The notes beneath the pieces were generated by a model. That model saw only the letters and a program-made list of their open reading frames with translations, was not told where the DNA came from and did no database searches. Positions 34,431 through 46,524 of a stretch of 64,000 nt of DNA are shown piece after piece. Positions within the stretch are counted from its first letter, which is position 1. Each line of letters starts with the position of its first letter. The translations under genes and the position numbers were made by a program. The stretch lies in NCBI GenBank assembly GCA_025345505.1, contig JANVCC010000021.1, positions 1,508,450 to 1,572,449 on the forward strand. The letters are read 5' to 3'. Source of the stretch: Todiramphus chloris collaris (Eukaryota; Chordata; Aves; Coraciiformes; Alcedinidae).

Positions 34431-35176
34431 TCACTTGTGTTTCTGTCAGCTTATCTATATGTTGCTTTATAGAAGTCCCACAGCCATCTGGCAGTAATCC
34501 ACAGTGGTTAGGAAGTCCAGTCATGGAAGAGGACAAAGTCTACTGGGACTGGGAAATACAACCACAAGACAGCAAGCCTAATCCTTTCCTCAGACAGTTT
34601 GCACACTACATGCAGAAAAACAGTTTACACATCAGGTACCCGAAGAAGCTGTACTGCAAAGGAACCGGAGGTGTTGGCTCCAGCTCATCATCAGGCTAGG
34701 TGTTGTCAAGGTCTTTCCTGTCTTCACTGAGAAAGAGACTGTGAAGGAGGGACTGAAGGGCAAACTTGATGTAACTTTTGCAGAGTACGCTGTGGGAAAT
34801 GCTGGAAAGAGTTGCAAGAATTCATTTTGATAGTGAACAGAGCTGAAATGGAAAGGCAAAGATATTAAGATCCTTGAAAGAGATGACAAGTGGCCTGTGT
34901 CTGCTAAAATGGAAAAGAAAAAAAAGACAGTGAAAAGCTTCCAAGACAAGAGTAAAATGATCAAAATTAATGACTCGTAGAACGGCACTTTGCAGCAGCA
35001 GTCTAAACGGATATGCAAAGAGAGGGATTTGCCAAAACAGATGAAAACAACTTTGGACTAGTAAAGATGTAAGATAGTGCAAGACAGGATGAGACTCATA
35101 CTGTGTAAAAAGAAATACTGCAGAAGTAATCAACAGTGTCAAGCAACGGCCAGAATGTGAAAAGCCAGAAATTAGA
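34431..35176. other. Unclassified DNA between two CR1 copies
   Basis: No family recognised. A plus-strand frame starting at an ATG at 34524 reads VYWDWEIQPQDSKPNPFLR and then NSLHIRYPKKLYCKG, ending at 34699 after a Ser-rich run. A nearby second frame (34703 on) reads VFPVFTEKETVKEGLKGKLD. These look more protein-like than most frames here and could be remnants of a processed pseudogene or an old mobile element. I cannot name a source, and multiple stops follow. Confidence 0.25.
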
Positions 35177-35692
35177 AACATAGAATTGTAGAATAGTTTC
35201 GGCTGGAAGAGACCTTCAGGATCATCAAGTCCAACCTCACTCCCAGCCCTATCAAACCCACTAAACCATGTCCCTAAGCACAACACCCAACCGCCTCTTC
35301 AACACCTCCAGGGATGGGGACTCCACCACCTCCCTGGGCAGCCCATTCCAGTGCCTGACAACCCTTTCTGGAAAGAAATGCTTCCTGAGATCCAGCCTGA
35401 ACCTCCCCTGGGTCAACTTCAGGCCCTTTCCTCTTGTTCTGTCCCTTGTCCCCAGGGAGAACAGCCCAACTCCCACCTCGCTACAGCTTCCCTTCAGGTA
35501 GCTGTAGAGGGCAATAAGGTCTCCCCTCAGCCTTCTCTTCTCAAAGCTAAACATCCCCAGCTCCCTCAGCCTCTCCTCATAAGAGACATGCTCCAAACCC
35601 TTTCCTAGCTTTGTAGCCACCTCTGGACCCTCTCCAGCACCTCAACATCCTTCTTGTAGAGAGGGGCCCAAAACTGGACACAGTATTCAAGG
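35177..35692 (-). mobile_element. CR1 LINE, young-looking 0.5-kb 3' fragment
   Basis: The plus strand begins with the tail (catagaattgtagaatagt) and continues through every standard CR1 3' landmark to 'aaactggacacagtattcaa', where it is truncated. On the minus strand the ORF2 C-terminus is intact over 119 codons (35261-35620), from [20 protein letters not shown] to the natural end [11 protein letters not shown] with no break. It differs from the copy at 57317-57716 at only about 22 positions over 390 bp, so both derive from closely related, relatively recent sources. Confidence 0.97.
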
Positions 35693-36314
35693 TGGAAGAC
35701 AGAAATGCGGTGGAAGACTTAATGACAAGCTGGTAAGATAGCAGGGGTGGTGATAGTAGGGGTGGTCACAATGAGGCAGGGAAACGTCATGGAGGAAAGA
35801 AGTGTGGATCCACAGCTCAGTTTTCACTCTAATAAACTTAGCCTGATGGCTGGAGCTTTCAGATACAAGCCTCAGTCTTCAACAACATGCTAGCTACAGA
35901 CAATCATGCAGCACCTTCTACAGAAGAAGAGGCTGGCTGTTCACAGGCTGTAAAGTCATCTATTCCAGGTGGTGTGGAACAGACAGCAGCACAAGAAAGA
36001 TCAGGTTCTGTTAAAATATACACATATTGTTTTTACTGTGTTTGTGCCTATGATCTAAGGAGCAACCTGAACTATATGGCTGAGAAATCCATCACCTCGC
36101 AGGCAGGAGCAAAGAGCTATGACAAAGTCTCTTTCTCTGACACTGTTATTGGTGGTCACTAGTACAATTACCACTGGCAGCAAACTGATCAGTTAAAAAT
36201 AATCCCTCTTCTGAGAGAGTAAGAGTTGCTAAGAATGAAGGCCTTTTGACCAAGTCTCCTCCTTAATAGTTAAGACTGAGGAACAAGGTGTAGGAAGGGA
36301 TAGTTGCTGTCTTC
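35693..36314. other. Unclassified non-coding DNA
   Basis: It starts with a 10-bp direct repeat (ggtggaagac at 35691-35700 and 35709-35718). A 91-codon plus-strand frame (35887-36162) has no recognisable domain. Nothing else is supported. Confidence 0.4.
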
Positions 36315-36587
36315 TCTCCCTTCTCCTCCTCCTCTCCTCCTCCTCCTCCTCCTCCTCCTCTCCTCCCTCCTCCTCCTCCTCCTCCTCCTCCTCTCCTCCT
36401 CCTCCTCCTCCTCCTCCTCCTCCTCTCCTCCCTCCTCCTCCTCCTCCTCCTCCTCCTCNNNNNNNNNNNNNNNNNNNNNNNNNNNNNNNNNNNNNNNNNN
36501 NNNNNNNNNNNNNNNNNNNNNNNNNNNNNNNNNNNNNNNNNNNNNNNNNNNNNNNNNNTCCTCCTCCTCCTCCTCCTCCTCCTCCTC
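36315..36587. repeat. (TCC)n microsatellite containing assembly gap
   Basis: A pure polypyrimidine plus-strand tract of TCC units. Interruptions of the form ctctcctccctcc recur about 64 bp apart (near 36359 and 36423), giving a weak higher-order pattern. The tract runs into a 100-N gap and resumes after it, so its real length is unknown. Poly-Ser, poly-Arg and poly-Glu frames across it are artefacts. Such GGA/TCC tracts can form triplex or G-rich secondary structures that impede sequencing. Confidence 0.97.
36459..36558. other. Assembly gap (100 N)
   Basis: Exactly 100 unknown bases, the conventional placeholder for a gap of unspecified size, flanked on both sides by TCC repeat. The missing sequence is most likely more of the same repeat, but could include other DNA. 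Confidence 0.98.
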
Positions 36588-37708
36588 ACAGAGTTGGAAG
36601 TCCTGACACACATCATGCTCATTAGATATGTCAGTGGAAGAGAGGTTATCAAATGTATGTCATCTTTTTTCTTAGGGTTGAGCCTAATTGCCCTGATCCT
36701 TATTAGTACCTAGACAACAACTCAATTTATTGAGACATGAGCAACTCACATGCTACACAAGCTTGTGCACAGGGTTTTGAACTTTAACTAAGATCCCACT
36801 CCTATAGGCACTGTTGAGCTGTGGCTACCAGAAACAATACAGATATGGATACAGCGCCCTGCTTGCTCCTGGAAGGAGACTGTAGTAGCGTAAAGATCTC
36901 CTGTTAAATGGCACTGGTGTGTCTAAAGAGATCATGGGGTCACCAGGACATTCTCTACCACCATAAAGGCCGTAGGACATATAGCTCTTCAACCCCGAAA
37001 CTTTCCTAGCTTGTCTGAGCAGGTAAGTAGGAGGTGGGTAGGCAAAATTCACATTCACATATTATATATGTAGATGGGAACAAGAAATGCTATGTTCAGA
37101 TGAATCCAAATTTATAAGATTATCTGTTCTGCTATCATCCCAAAGACATGAAAACAGTTATTTTTGTGCATTTTACCTTCTTTTGATGGAACAGTGTTTT
37201 CAATAGATTGCACTGAATCTCCAAAGTGTTTTCTGAGGGATGGTGTTGAATACAATGGCTGGGCTTTTCCCACTGTCTAGCTCTAAGTTATTTCTATAAA
37301 GAAGAAGCAAAAGGAAAAAAAAAAAAAAGTCTCAAAGTATTTACTAAACACTGATGGGAATCAAAACACTCAAGTTTTAGTTTAATCAGATTGTAGACTG
37401 TAGTTTAGGGAAATAACTTATCTCAGTTTTATTTTCTTGATAGGTTTGGCAAGTCAAACCTGTAATTTAGTGAACGTTAAACACATTTGTTGAAAATATC
37501 ATACTAAGCCTGAAATTACACACACAAAAATATCATTAACACGATTACAGTTGTGAAAACTATGAACATTACCACTTAACATTAACTTCCTAACAATCAA
37601 GAGATGGTAATGTAAAAATTAACTCACAAGTTGTCACTCATGGAGCTAGCTTTGATCCAAAGTATTTTGTAGATAACTGGAGTCATATTTCAGTATTGAT
37701 TATAAATT
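36588..37708. other. Unique non-coding DNA
   Basis: No repeat family recognised. An acceptor-like site ending at 36807 (actcctatag) and a gtaagt donor at 37023 bracket about 215 bp with stops in every frame I checked from the acceptor, so at most a non-coding exon. A-run at about 37315-37328. Confidence 0.4.
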
Positions 37709-38174
37709 ACATAGAATCATAGAATCATTCAGGTTCGAAAAGACCTCTAAGATCATCAAGTCCAAACATGTACCAAACATTACCATAACCACTAAACCAT
37801 GTCCTGAATTGCTGGGTCTACACCTTTTTTGAAGCCCTCCAAGAATGGTAACTCCACCCTCTCCCTGGGCAGCCTGTTCCAATGTCTCTCCGCTCTCTCA
37901 GGAGAAAAATTGTTCCTCTTGTCCAACCTAAACCTCCCCTGGTGCAACTTAAGTCCATTTCCTCTTGTCCCATCACTAGTCACCTGGGAGAAGAGACCAA
38001 CAGCCACTTCACTGCAACCTCCTTTCAGGTAGTTGTAGAGAGGAATAAGGTTTCCCCTCAACTTCCTTTTCTCCAGACTAAGCAATCCCAGTTCCCTCAG
38101 ATGCTCCTCAGCAGACTTGTTCTCCAGACCCCTCACCACCTTTGCTGCCCTTCTCTGGAGCCACTCCAGCTCCC
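37709..38174 (-). mobile_element. CR1 LINE, 3' fragment with open ORF2 C-terminus
   Basis: Plus-strand tail (catagaatcatagaatca), then 'aaaagacctctaagatcatc', 'ctgggcagcctgttccaatg' and 'tggagccactccagctccc', where it is truncated. On the minus strand the frame at 37792-38139 is unbroken for 115 codons: [40 protein letters not shown], ending in AIQDMV at the natural stop. It is intermediate in age between the copies at 35177 and 17131. Confidence 0.96.
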
Positions 38175-40214
38175 ATAAGAGCAGTTCTAGTGTTCACTTA
38201 CAGGGGTAATTTAAGCAAATCAAAGGTCTGTTTAACACCATCCCATCTCCAAGCTGCAGAAAGTCATTATACAATAGCCACTCCTTCCTAGTTTCCTCTC
38301 TAGTAGAGCATTTGTCTTTCAATAGGGCATACAGATGCTCAACTTCTGTCCACCCTTTCAGCCTTTGGTCCCTCTGCATGCTCCCTGAAGGAAGCGGATG
38401 GTTCAGAGGGGATCTGGCCCCTTCTGCATAGTGGTGGAGAGTTCCCAGAGCAGCAGAATCCTCTGAAAAAGGAAGATAGATTTGGATATATGTCCTCTTC
38501 AACTCCACCTCATCTTTTCAGTCCCACAGGGATTTCCTTGCATTGTACGGTTGGGCTAAAGGCTGAATGAAACCTGGTATGTGAATCTGCAACTGCTTGC
38601 TCCAAAAACCCCCTATAAAATCTACCAAGATGTAGATTTACTGCTAAATCAGTGTTTCATGGCAGCAGGTTTTCTGCTTAGTATCTGTCATTTGGCACAG
38701 AATTCTTCCTGAATGTGACTTTGTCACTCCAGTGACAGTGTTAGTTTTTATATCATTTCAAAGCAACAATAACCCATGGAATCGTGACAAAATCCAACGA
38801 CATTTTTTTCTTCTAAGATGCTTCATTGATTTGGGCATTTTACTGAAAAAGTTACAGCTTCCTTTTTTATTTACAATAAATCTCGTTTGTTTTCATCAAC
38901 AAAACAGACTCTGGGAATGTGAGTACCTCATACTGACAAAAAACAGTTGCAACTGAGAAAAGTTTAAAAAAAAAACCGCTTAGACATACTCAGCTTTTCA
39001 CATAGTTGTCTGCATGTTTCTATACCTCCCTGGGTCTATAGCTTGTGGGGTGGGGGTCAGCTTCCCACTACATTTTCAGTTTTTCTGCTGAAAACTGAAA
39101 TGGCAAATCAACCCTCTGTACAGTGTGGGAATAGGAAGCTAAGACAGGCTGCTTTTGAGAATAACCCAAGGTATGAGTGTCTGTTCTCTGGCCTGTTTAA
39201 AGGCTGGAACACCAGAGTAGAATCCCCAGAGCTAAAGAAGCATAAGAGCTACTTTTCATCTAGCAAAGCAAGAGGCTAAGAATAAATGCTCCCTTGTGGA
39301 TGAGGTGTGAGTGTTACCTGGGAGTAAGACACAAACCACACCAAAGCCTGGGCAGTGATTTACCTCTCTTTTCACAGTGCTGTAAATCTGGAGTGTTAGA
39401 AGGGTCCTTACATGTGAGACACACGAAGATTTGAGGAAGAAAAAAGCAACGTGAAAATGAGTGGTTTCACAGAAACTGATTGCAACACGGAACCATCTCT
39501 AACAAAACAAAGGCTGCGAGCCCTGTGGTTTTGTTCACAATTCTGATAACTGATATGAGGGATTCAAACCTGACACTTCTTTTTCCTTGGCAACCTGATT
39601 TCTCCAGCATGGCCTCTTCGACGTTCATTGACATCATTAGAGGCCACAAAGTCAGTGAAGGCAGATGGCATCTCATCTACCCTAGAGGTGTCAAAGTTAG
39701 GTGGCTAAGCTTGGGACAGTCACAGCAGGATTCTTTTGCAGTTATTAGAGAAAAATGAGCACCTCCAGAGATGGTTTGCTTCATCTGTCTTGGACAACTA
39801 TTTTAAGATAAGATGAGTCATTTCTGGAGAGACTTTTTTCTTTGAACCAACTTTAAAGGTATTACAGATGTTCAGCTTCAATCTTTAGCTGCCAAAGTTG
39901 GGGTAGACTCACTGTTCCAGTAACTCTGTCAGTTAACATGCTTGAGGATTCATCCCACTTAAATCAAATTTAGGGATACTAAATCAGGGTAAGGCAGATG
40001 TTTTGTAACCAGGAGAAATTCCTTCTTAAGCCAAGATGGATGTTGGGAACCCTTACTTTACAGAGCAGAAAGGAATGAAAGGGCCCTTGAAGATACAATC
40101 CTTCCAGTAGTAATACATAGTTTTTTAGTAATTTCTCCCTCTTATTCAGAGTAAATTAAATCCCATATGAAAATAAATTACTATTTTTTTTAGCACCATG
40201 AGGCACTTACTGTA
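38175..40214. other. Unique non-coding DNA
   Basis: No repeat family recognised. The 104-codon minus-strand frame at 38194-38508 and the 92-codon plus-strand frame at 39480-39758 show no known domain and are probably chance. Confidence 0.45.
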
Positions 40215-40383
40215 TCACAGAATCATTTATGTTGGAAAAGACCCTTGGGATCATCGTGTCCAACCATTAGCCCTACTCTACAAGTTTACCCCTAGACCAT
40301 ATGCCCCAACACCACATCTAAGCAATGTTTAAACACATCCAGGGATGGGGACTCAACCCCCTTCTTGGGCAGCCTATTCCAAT
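40215..40383 (-). mobile_element. CR1 LINE, short 3' fragment
   Basis: Plus-strand tail (tcacagaatcattta), 'ggttgg'-type start, then gggatcatcgtgtccaacca, attagccctactctacaagt and 'catccagggatggggactca', truncated at 'ggcagcctattccaatagg'. The first 140 bp match the 3' end of the copy at 33247-34430, so it belongs to the same subfamily. No coding content remains. Confidence 0.93.
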
Positions 40384-43300
40384 AGGCTGATAATATATCT
40401 TAGGTCTTATTTCAGTTTGGGTTTGGTTTTTTTTTGTTTTGTTTCCTTACATCATTTCAAAGCAGAGTAAACCTATTCTCTTCACTTTAGATTTACTGAG
40501 AGGTTTCTTCCCAAACTCAACAAGTCTAAGAATTGACTTCAGGGAAGCTGAATGAGTCTCCAAACTCCCCTGCCTGTGCTGAATTTGGCTTGGTGCTATG
40601 ACCTAACCATAAGGAATACAGTGACATTTGAGAAAGAAAACCTTATGGGCTGTCAGATATGACACAATGCCTTCCTATTTTATCTGTCCTAGTAGAGATT
40701 CATGGCACTCTGTAGCAGCAGCCAGATAACTTTGAAAATTTCAACAGCCCCTGGACACATATTTTTAGGGAGCCATACTCCACCTCCATGCTCTGTCACC
40801 ACTGTCTTTTCTGTTTCCACATGCTAAGCAGCTTTCAGATCCTGTTTCCTTTTTTTCTGAGCAAAACACTGTGAAGCAGCCAGGAGAAAGCCATCAGAGA
40901 ACAGACCATGGAAAGAAGTCAAAAGACAACACCAGGGAGAAAGATCTTCAGGAAATCTTCAGGGTTTTGCTGTTGGTAAGTGGGTGCTGCATTTCAGGGC
41001 ATAGACAGAGCAACATCGCTTTTCTACCTGTCCCAGGACACTGCAGACCTCACTGATGGTCATCAGGCACAGCTGATACTTGTTCTGGTGCTGATATTGA
41101 TCCTGAATGCATAGCTCACTGATTATCCATTAAATACGTGCCATAAATTAAACCGATTCAGTCACAATTCAGCTTACACCAACTGAGATGAGCTTTTTTC
41201 AACCCATCACAGGAGGACCTGTCATGTTCTCTCCACCTTTATACTCCCAGTCTCGACGATGGCTTACAGAATAAATATATATTTGTGTCAGAAGGAGGCT
41301 CGGTACTGCATGCAGCCTTTCTTGGTCCTTCTCTTTCTTCACACACCTTTATTATGTGAAATGCCTAATGCTCTGTTATGCCTCCGTATTGATACAGCTT
41401 GTGTTCCTTCTCTACCTTCTTGGAACAGGAGATTGGTCTTGATGAAGAGTCCCCACTTCTTTTCAGGCTCTTTTCCTGCTAATCTCCTTTCATACACATA
41501 TTCATCAGGCACAGTAGCTCCTAGGAACACAGCAGGGCAATGCTGAAGGCAGGCTCCCTCAGTTAGGCAGTAGGGTGGATTCTCCATTGAGGCTGAAGGT
41601 CTAAAGGAGGTAGGAAAACCCTTCGGACCAAATTCTGTTTCTTGTGACCTTGCAATTCTTAAGCTCAAGGGCACGAGACTAGTGTAGCTGACAAGAGGAC
41701 AGAGACAACAGACTCTTATTTCTTCATGGCTATGTCTATAAATTTAGCCGAATTAGTACAATTTTCTGAAGGCAGACTTTGAATTTAGAGATGCTCTTAG
41801 AACAACTTCTGATTTATTTTGTTTTTTTGATGATGGGGGGGCATAAGCTTTTGGAAAATAGACCTTTAAGATGTTTCTAATCAGGTACAAATATATTATC
41901 AGGCGCAGAGCACAAAGGATCATTTAAACAATATTTGAAATACATACGGCAGCTTGAGGGTAAGACAAATGTTCTCATACCCCCAGGTGGTATTTTCTTT
42001 GTCTCTTAAATACTTGTTACCTGTGAATGCAATAGAAAAGGACTTTATTGGCAAGTAGCAACTTCAACTGTTTTCTTAACAGGATTTTTCTGTCTTTCAA
42101 GGAGTATATTTCTTTTTTCGATCTTATTCGCACAATATCCTCAGCAGGTATAAATCAATAGAGCTTGAATTACAATCCTGGAGCTATGCTGACTTCTGTC
42201 TCCTGGGGATATTCTCTAGAGCCTCAAAAACTTTAAATGCATAGAATACAGGGACTTCTGGATTATTAAATTAATGGAAAATATAGATTCACTTTGGAAG
42301 CAATACAAATCCAAAATGAGAGGCAGAAATCAGAATTTCAAAAGCTCATGACTTTCTGAAATGATTCATAACTCAAAGAACACGATCAGTTTTCTTCAGA
42401 CTCTGTTGAAAGTTTTTTTCTTTCTCTCCTTAGGAAATAGAACCATCTTGTAAAGTGAAGTTGTGGGGAGATGGATAACTCCATCCCTCCATCTCTTCAT
42501 AAAAAGAAAATATCGTTCATAACTTGAAAGAAGGTTCCTGAAAGATAACATTTCAAAGGCATTGTTCGGGAGAAGCTTTCTTTGTTTCACAGAGTTTCTT
42601 GGTAAAAATACAGTTTGCTGCCCTGTAAGAGAATAAAAAATGTAAACAAAATGCAAGAATTTGGGGTTTTGTTTGGTTTTGTGGTTTTGTTTTATTTTTT
42701 TATTTTTATTTTTTCCCCTTAATTATCCAGTGACAGAATTGGGTACATCATGACCCTACACATTAACTGGACATTAAAAAAAAAAAAAGAATAACTGTGT
42801 GGCAAGTTCCAGACTTGTTTTCAACTGTTAGAAAAGTGGAACAGAGGGAGTGGATTAAAAAGGAGAAGTCCATTGGGAAGGGACTGAAGAAATGACTGTC
42901 AAACAGACTGAGGAGTGAAATGCTTGGTGTACTGGCACTTGCTAACATCATGTGAGTCTCTTGAAATAATGCTGACATCCATGCACAGAAACAGGGGCAA
43001 TTCCACTGTGCAGTCTTTGCCAAATCACCAACTTTGTATTTTAAGCCACAAGAGGTGTTTCAGAATAATCTTGTAACTTTTCTGTGTAGTGTTAAGATGC
43101 TTAACTTTTTTAAGATCCTTTTATACATTTTATATTTTATAATTATATTTTATACATTTATACATTTTACTGGAACATTTTACATTAACTAAAAGCATTT
43201 CTGAAGTCCATGGGAACACTCTTATCCTTTGTCTTTCTCTCAGATGGCTACTCAAACCTTGGTAAGATTACCTAAGTTTGCAAAAAAATCAGAAACACGT

Positions 43301-44859
43301 CGCATTCCGTGCTTCCATAGAGCTGTTCATCTTGAAGGAGCACAAGAGCTATTAACTCCCAAAAAATTATTGTGAAAAAAGAACTATATTCTTAAGGAAA
43401 TTAAAAGCACATAAATTCAAAATGTGTTTTCCCATGAGAGCACACTTTCTAAGCTCTCCTGCTCTTACTGAAACAAAGTTAAAAGTTTTGTTGCCTGTGT
43501 TCTCAGCAATCTGAAGAAGAGGGACTGAAATGAGGGCTAAGCTGTCAGATTTGCATTAATAGACTTGAGAGAATATCAATTACCACACAAAATGTCCTCT
43601 GGTTCTCACACCGCCACAGAGTTTCCAGCTTGGTCCATGACTAAGTACCAGTGTGGGAACGGTATCACAGCTCTTCCAAGGGTAACTAAAATCCTGCAGC
43701 TGTCAAAGGAATAAAATTATTTATTTGAGCATAATTGATGACTTCATCTCATTAACATAAGTGGTATGAAAAGTTTGCGTATTTTGAGAATTTACTAGTG
43801 TGTCAAGTCAAAGAGGAGGTGAGGCTGCCACTTATGTTCTGTCTGCCCTTTCAAACCACTATCTCATATTCGCACAGAATAAAAAAAAAAAAAACCTCTT
43901 CAAATTGTCATTTCCTCCTCCCTATTTTGGCCCTAATTTCTTTAAATGAGTAGTAGGATCTAGCTACACAAAAGTATAGTAGAAGATATGATGAGGAGAG
44001 AGCCACATAAGATTATTTTTTTCCGACTGATTTAATTTTGCATTTGCAGCCTGGTCTATCCATAAACTTCTTTGAAGGATAGATATGATGTAGATACAGG
44101 TGCAAGGTCAGGGAAATCAGGTTCCTGAACTGTTCTGTTTCTTGAACCTTTTGCTGTGTCCTTGACATCTACAGTGTTGGGTTTTTAGGATGTGGTAGAG
44201 GGAAGGAAGACACATGGCAGAAAACTTATTCTTGGGTCTCAGAAAGAAGAATAAAGTGGAAAACTGATGACTACTCAATGAGAAAAACTACTGGGAAGTA
44301 GTTATACAAGCTAGCTGCCTGCTTCAAACCCTGTAGTAAGCAAAGGAGCACTTCTTTAAGCAGGTTTAGATACAAAAGTCCTACGTGCTTCCCTGGGTTT
44401 AATCGACCACCACCATTCCTTTGATATCAAGACAATGTAGAGTCCAAAGAGCAAAGACCTATAAGAAGGGCAGCTAAACCCACAACTTGCTTGTAGCTTT
44501 GGGCAACTGGGAGAAAAAGAGCACCCCTGACACCTGGGTCATATGTCAGTGGGGTACGAGTTGCTTATCTTCTCTATCCCAACTGTGTGGCCAGCACGGA
44601 GTTGCCGTTGCCCTTAGAGTTGTGTGCACAGAAGGGTAACAAGATGAGTGTTGCCTCAAAGTACAGGGAGGTCTTTTTAGAAACATGGCTTCAAAAGGCT
44701 GAATAATGGCTTCTCCCTGACCTCAAAGGCTGGTCAGAACAGCAGAAGTGTCTCTCTGTGCAATAACCATTGTTAAGAGGAAACAATATCAATTGAAGAA
44801 ATGGACAATTTTAGAACCAGCACATCATACAAAGTAAGATTTTAGTTTCCTAAATGCCT
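40384..44859. other. Unique AT-rich non-coding DNA
   Basis: No repeat family recognised over about 4.5 kb. T/G-rich tract at about 42661-42720. Very AT-rich stretch at about 43120-43190. An acceptor-like site ends at 42432 (tttctttctctccttag) and is followed by an open frame of only 14 codons, then an AATAAA at about 42632, so a terminal exon is conceivable but unsupported. The 111-codon minus-strand frame at 41339-41674 has no recognisable domain. Confidence 0.4.
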
Positions 44860-45165
44860 GGCAGCCAGGGTCTGTCCCATGCCCAGCCAGCAGCAGGGCA
44901 CTCGGGACCACCAGTGTAGCCCCAGCCCTAGGCATCAGACACCTCCCTGGGGACACAGGATGCTGGAACATGGACCCATATCTGGGCAGGGTAGGCCTGT
45001 GGGGAGCTGGAGACTGGCCCTGCTGCAACATCTCTGGCACAGGGGCTGATAGCCCTGGGAGGTGGATAAGGGATCCTGGTCCATGGGCAGTGCAGGGGGA
45101 GCCCAGGGGGACCATCAGGGACAGTGAGATCAGTGGGACCCTCAGGGGCCAGAAAGTGCAAAGAT
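44860..45165. other. GC-rich non-CpG segment of unknown origin
   Basis: A sharply bounded block, rich in G and C (for example ccctgggaggtggataaggg and gggggagcccaggggg) but almost without CpG, inside AT-rich DNA. Frames of 65-145 codons on both strands result from few stops and show no domain. The composition resembles the U3 half of the LTR at 17929-18679 and could be a decayed GC-rich mobile element. I could not match it to any family. Confidence 0.4.
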
Positions 45166-45840
45166 AAAAGAAACCATGGTAGATATTGACTGTGGTCTTC
45201 AAATTTTTTAACCTCAGTTTTCTATTCTGGTCAGAATGCCTACTTAATAGGAGTAGAAACATGAATAGAGCTTTAAAATTAAATGTATGGTATCTCTTTT
45301 CAATGAAATTGCATTATATTGTACAGCTTTTATATAAAATTGTTATGTACTTTTTTTCTTTAAAGAAATAGTCCTTGGGAAAAAAAGTCTACCGGAGAGA
45401 AGACAAGTTGTCTATCCACAATTCTTGTCTTTCAACTTATATAAAGTTAACATTTGTCTTATTTCTACTACCATTTGATGGTTACCTCTTAACATTCATG
45501 AAAAACGACAACGGAAATTTAACAAAAATAGTGCCCAAACAACTACTGCTATTTTAAGAAATACTGGAAATGAGATTTAACAATTTTGACACCTGCGAAT
45601 GAGCCCAGAAAACATGGCAGATCCAGGAGGCATCTCTGGTCAGAGATGAGTAACACCCTCTGATTAGGCAACAGCAAACAACATCCACTGGCTAAAATAA
45701 ATATTTTATTTAACTGAAGACTGTTGCATGGCTGGGCCATAGATAACAACTCTCCCAGCCGTTACACTAACAGGAGGTATTCTACTCTGAGGTACTCTAT
45801 TCTAAGGTACAGTAGTTAAAGCTTTCACTCTGCTGGGGAG
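45166..45840. other. Unique AT-rich non-coding DNA
   Basis: No feature recognised between the GC-rich block and the next CR1. Confidence 0.45.
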
Positions 45841-46524
45841 GAGTGATCCAGCAGAGATGGATCTGGGGGTGGTGATTGATAGCCAGCTGGACATGAGCAA
45901 GCAGTGTGGTGGCCAAGGACAATGGCATCCTGGCCTGGATCAGGAATGGTGTGGCCACCAGGACTAGGGAAGTGCTTGTACCCCTGTACTCAGCACTGAT
46001 GAGGCTGCATCTTGAGCACTGTGTTCAGTTTTTGGCCCCACACTTCAAGAAGGACACTGAGGCACTAGAGCATGTCCAAAGAAGGGCAATGAAGCTGATG
46101 AATGGTCTAGAGCACATATCTTTTGAGGAGCAGCTGAGAGAGTTGGGGTTGTTTAACTTGGAGAAAAGGCTCGGGTAAGACTTTATCACTTTCTACAACT
46201 ACCTGAAAAGACGTTGTTGAGAGGTGGGGTTCAGTCTGTTCTCCCAAGTAACAAGTGATAGAACAAGAGGAAATGGGCTTAAGTTGTGCCAAGAGAAGTT
46301 CAGGTTGGATATGAGGAAGAATTTCTTTATGGAACAGGTTATCAAGCACTGTCATGGCTTGCCCAGGGCAGTGGTGGAGTCCCCATCCTTGTAGGTATTT
46401 CAGAGTTGTGTAGATGTAGTGTTGAGAGGCATATGGTTTTGTCGAGGTCTTGTCAACTTTGGATTAATAATTGGACTCAATGATCTCAAAGGTCTTTTCC
46501 AACCTAGGAAATTCTGTGATTCTA
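45841..46524 (+). mobile_element. CR1 LINE, 0.7-kb 3' fragment
   Basis: It starts at 'atggatctgggggtggtgat' and ends with the tail (aattctgtgattctag). ORF2 C-terminal sequence is readable from 45906: [20 protein letters not shown], then [34 protein letters not shown], where a stop or frameshift breaks it. The rest continues in another frame through 'aagttcaggttggatatgag' and 'gcccagggcagtggtggagt' to 'ctcaatgatctcaaaggtc'. It is an inactive copy of moderate age. Confidence 0.95.

Noticed and set aside
36263-36652. Poly-Arg, poly-Glu and poly-Ser frames
   Set aside because: Translations of the TCC microsatellite and the N gap.
36808-37022. Acceptor and donor bracketing about 215 bp
   Set aside because: Stops in every frame checked; at most a non-coding exon, with no further support.
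40870-40976. Open segment ending in a gtaagt donor
   Set aside because: No convincing acceptor upstream and the apparent start is GTG, so there is no basis for an exon.
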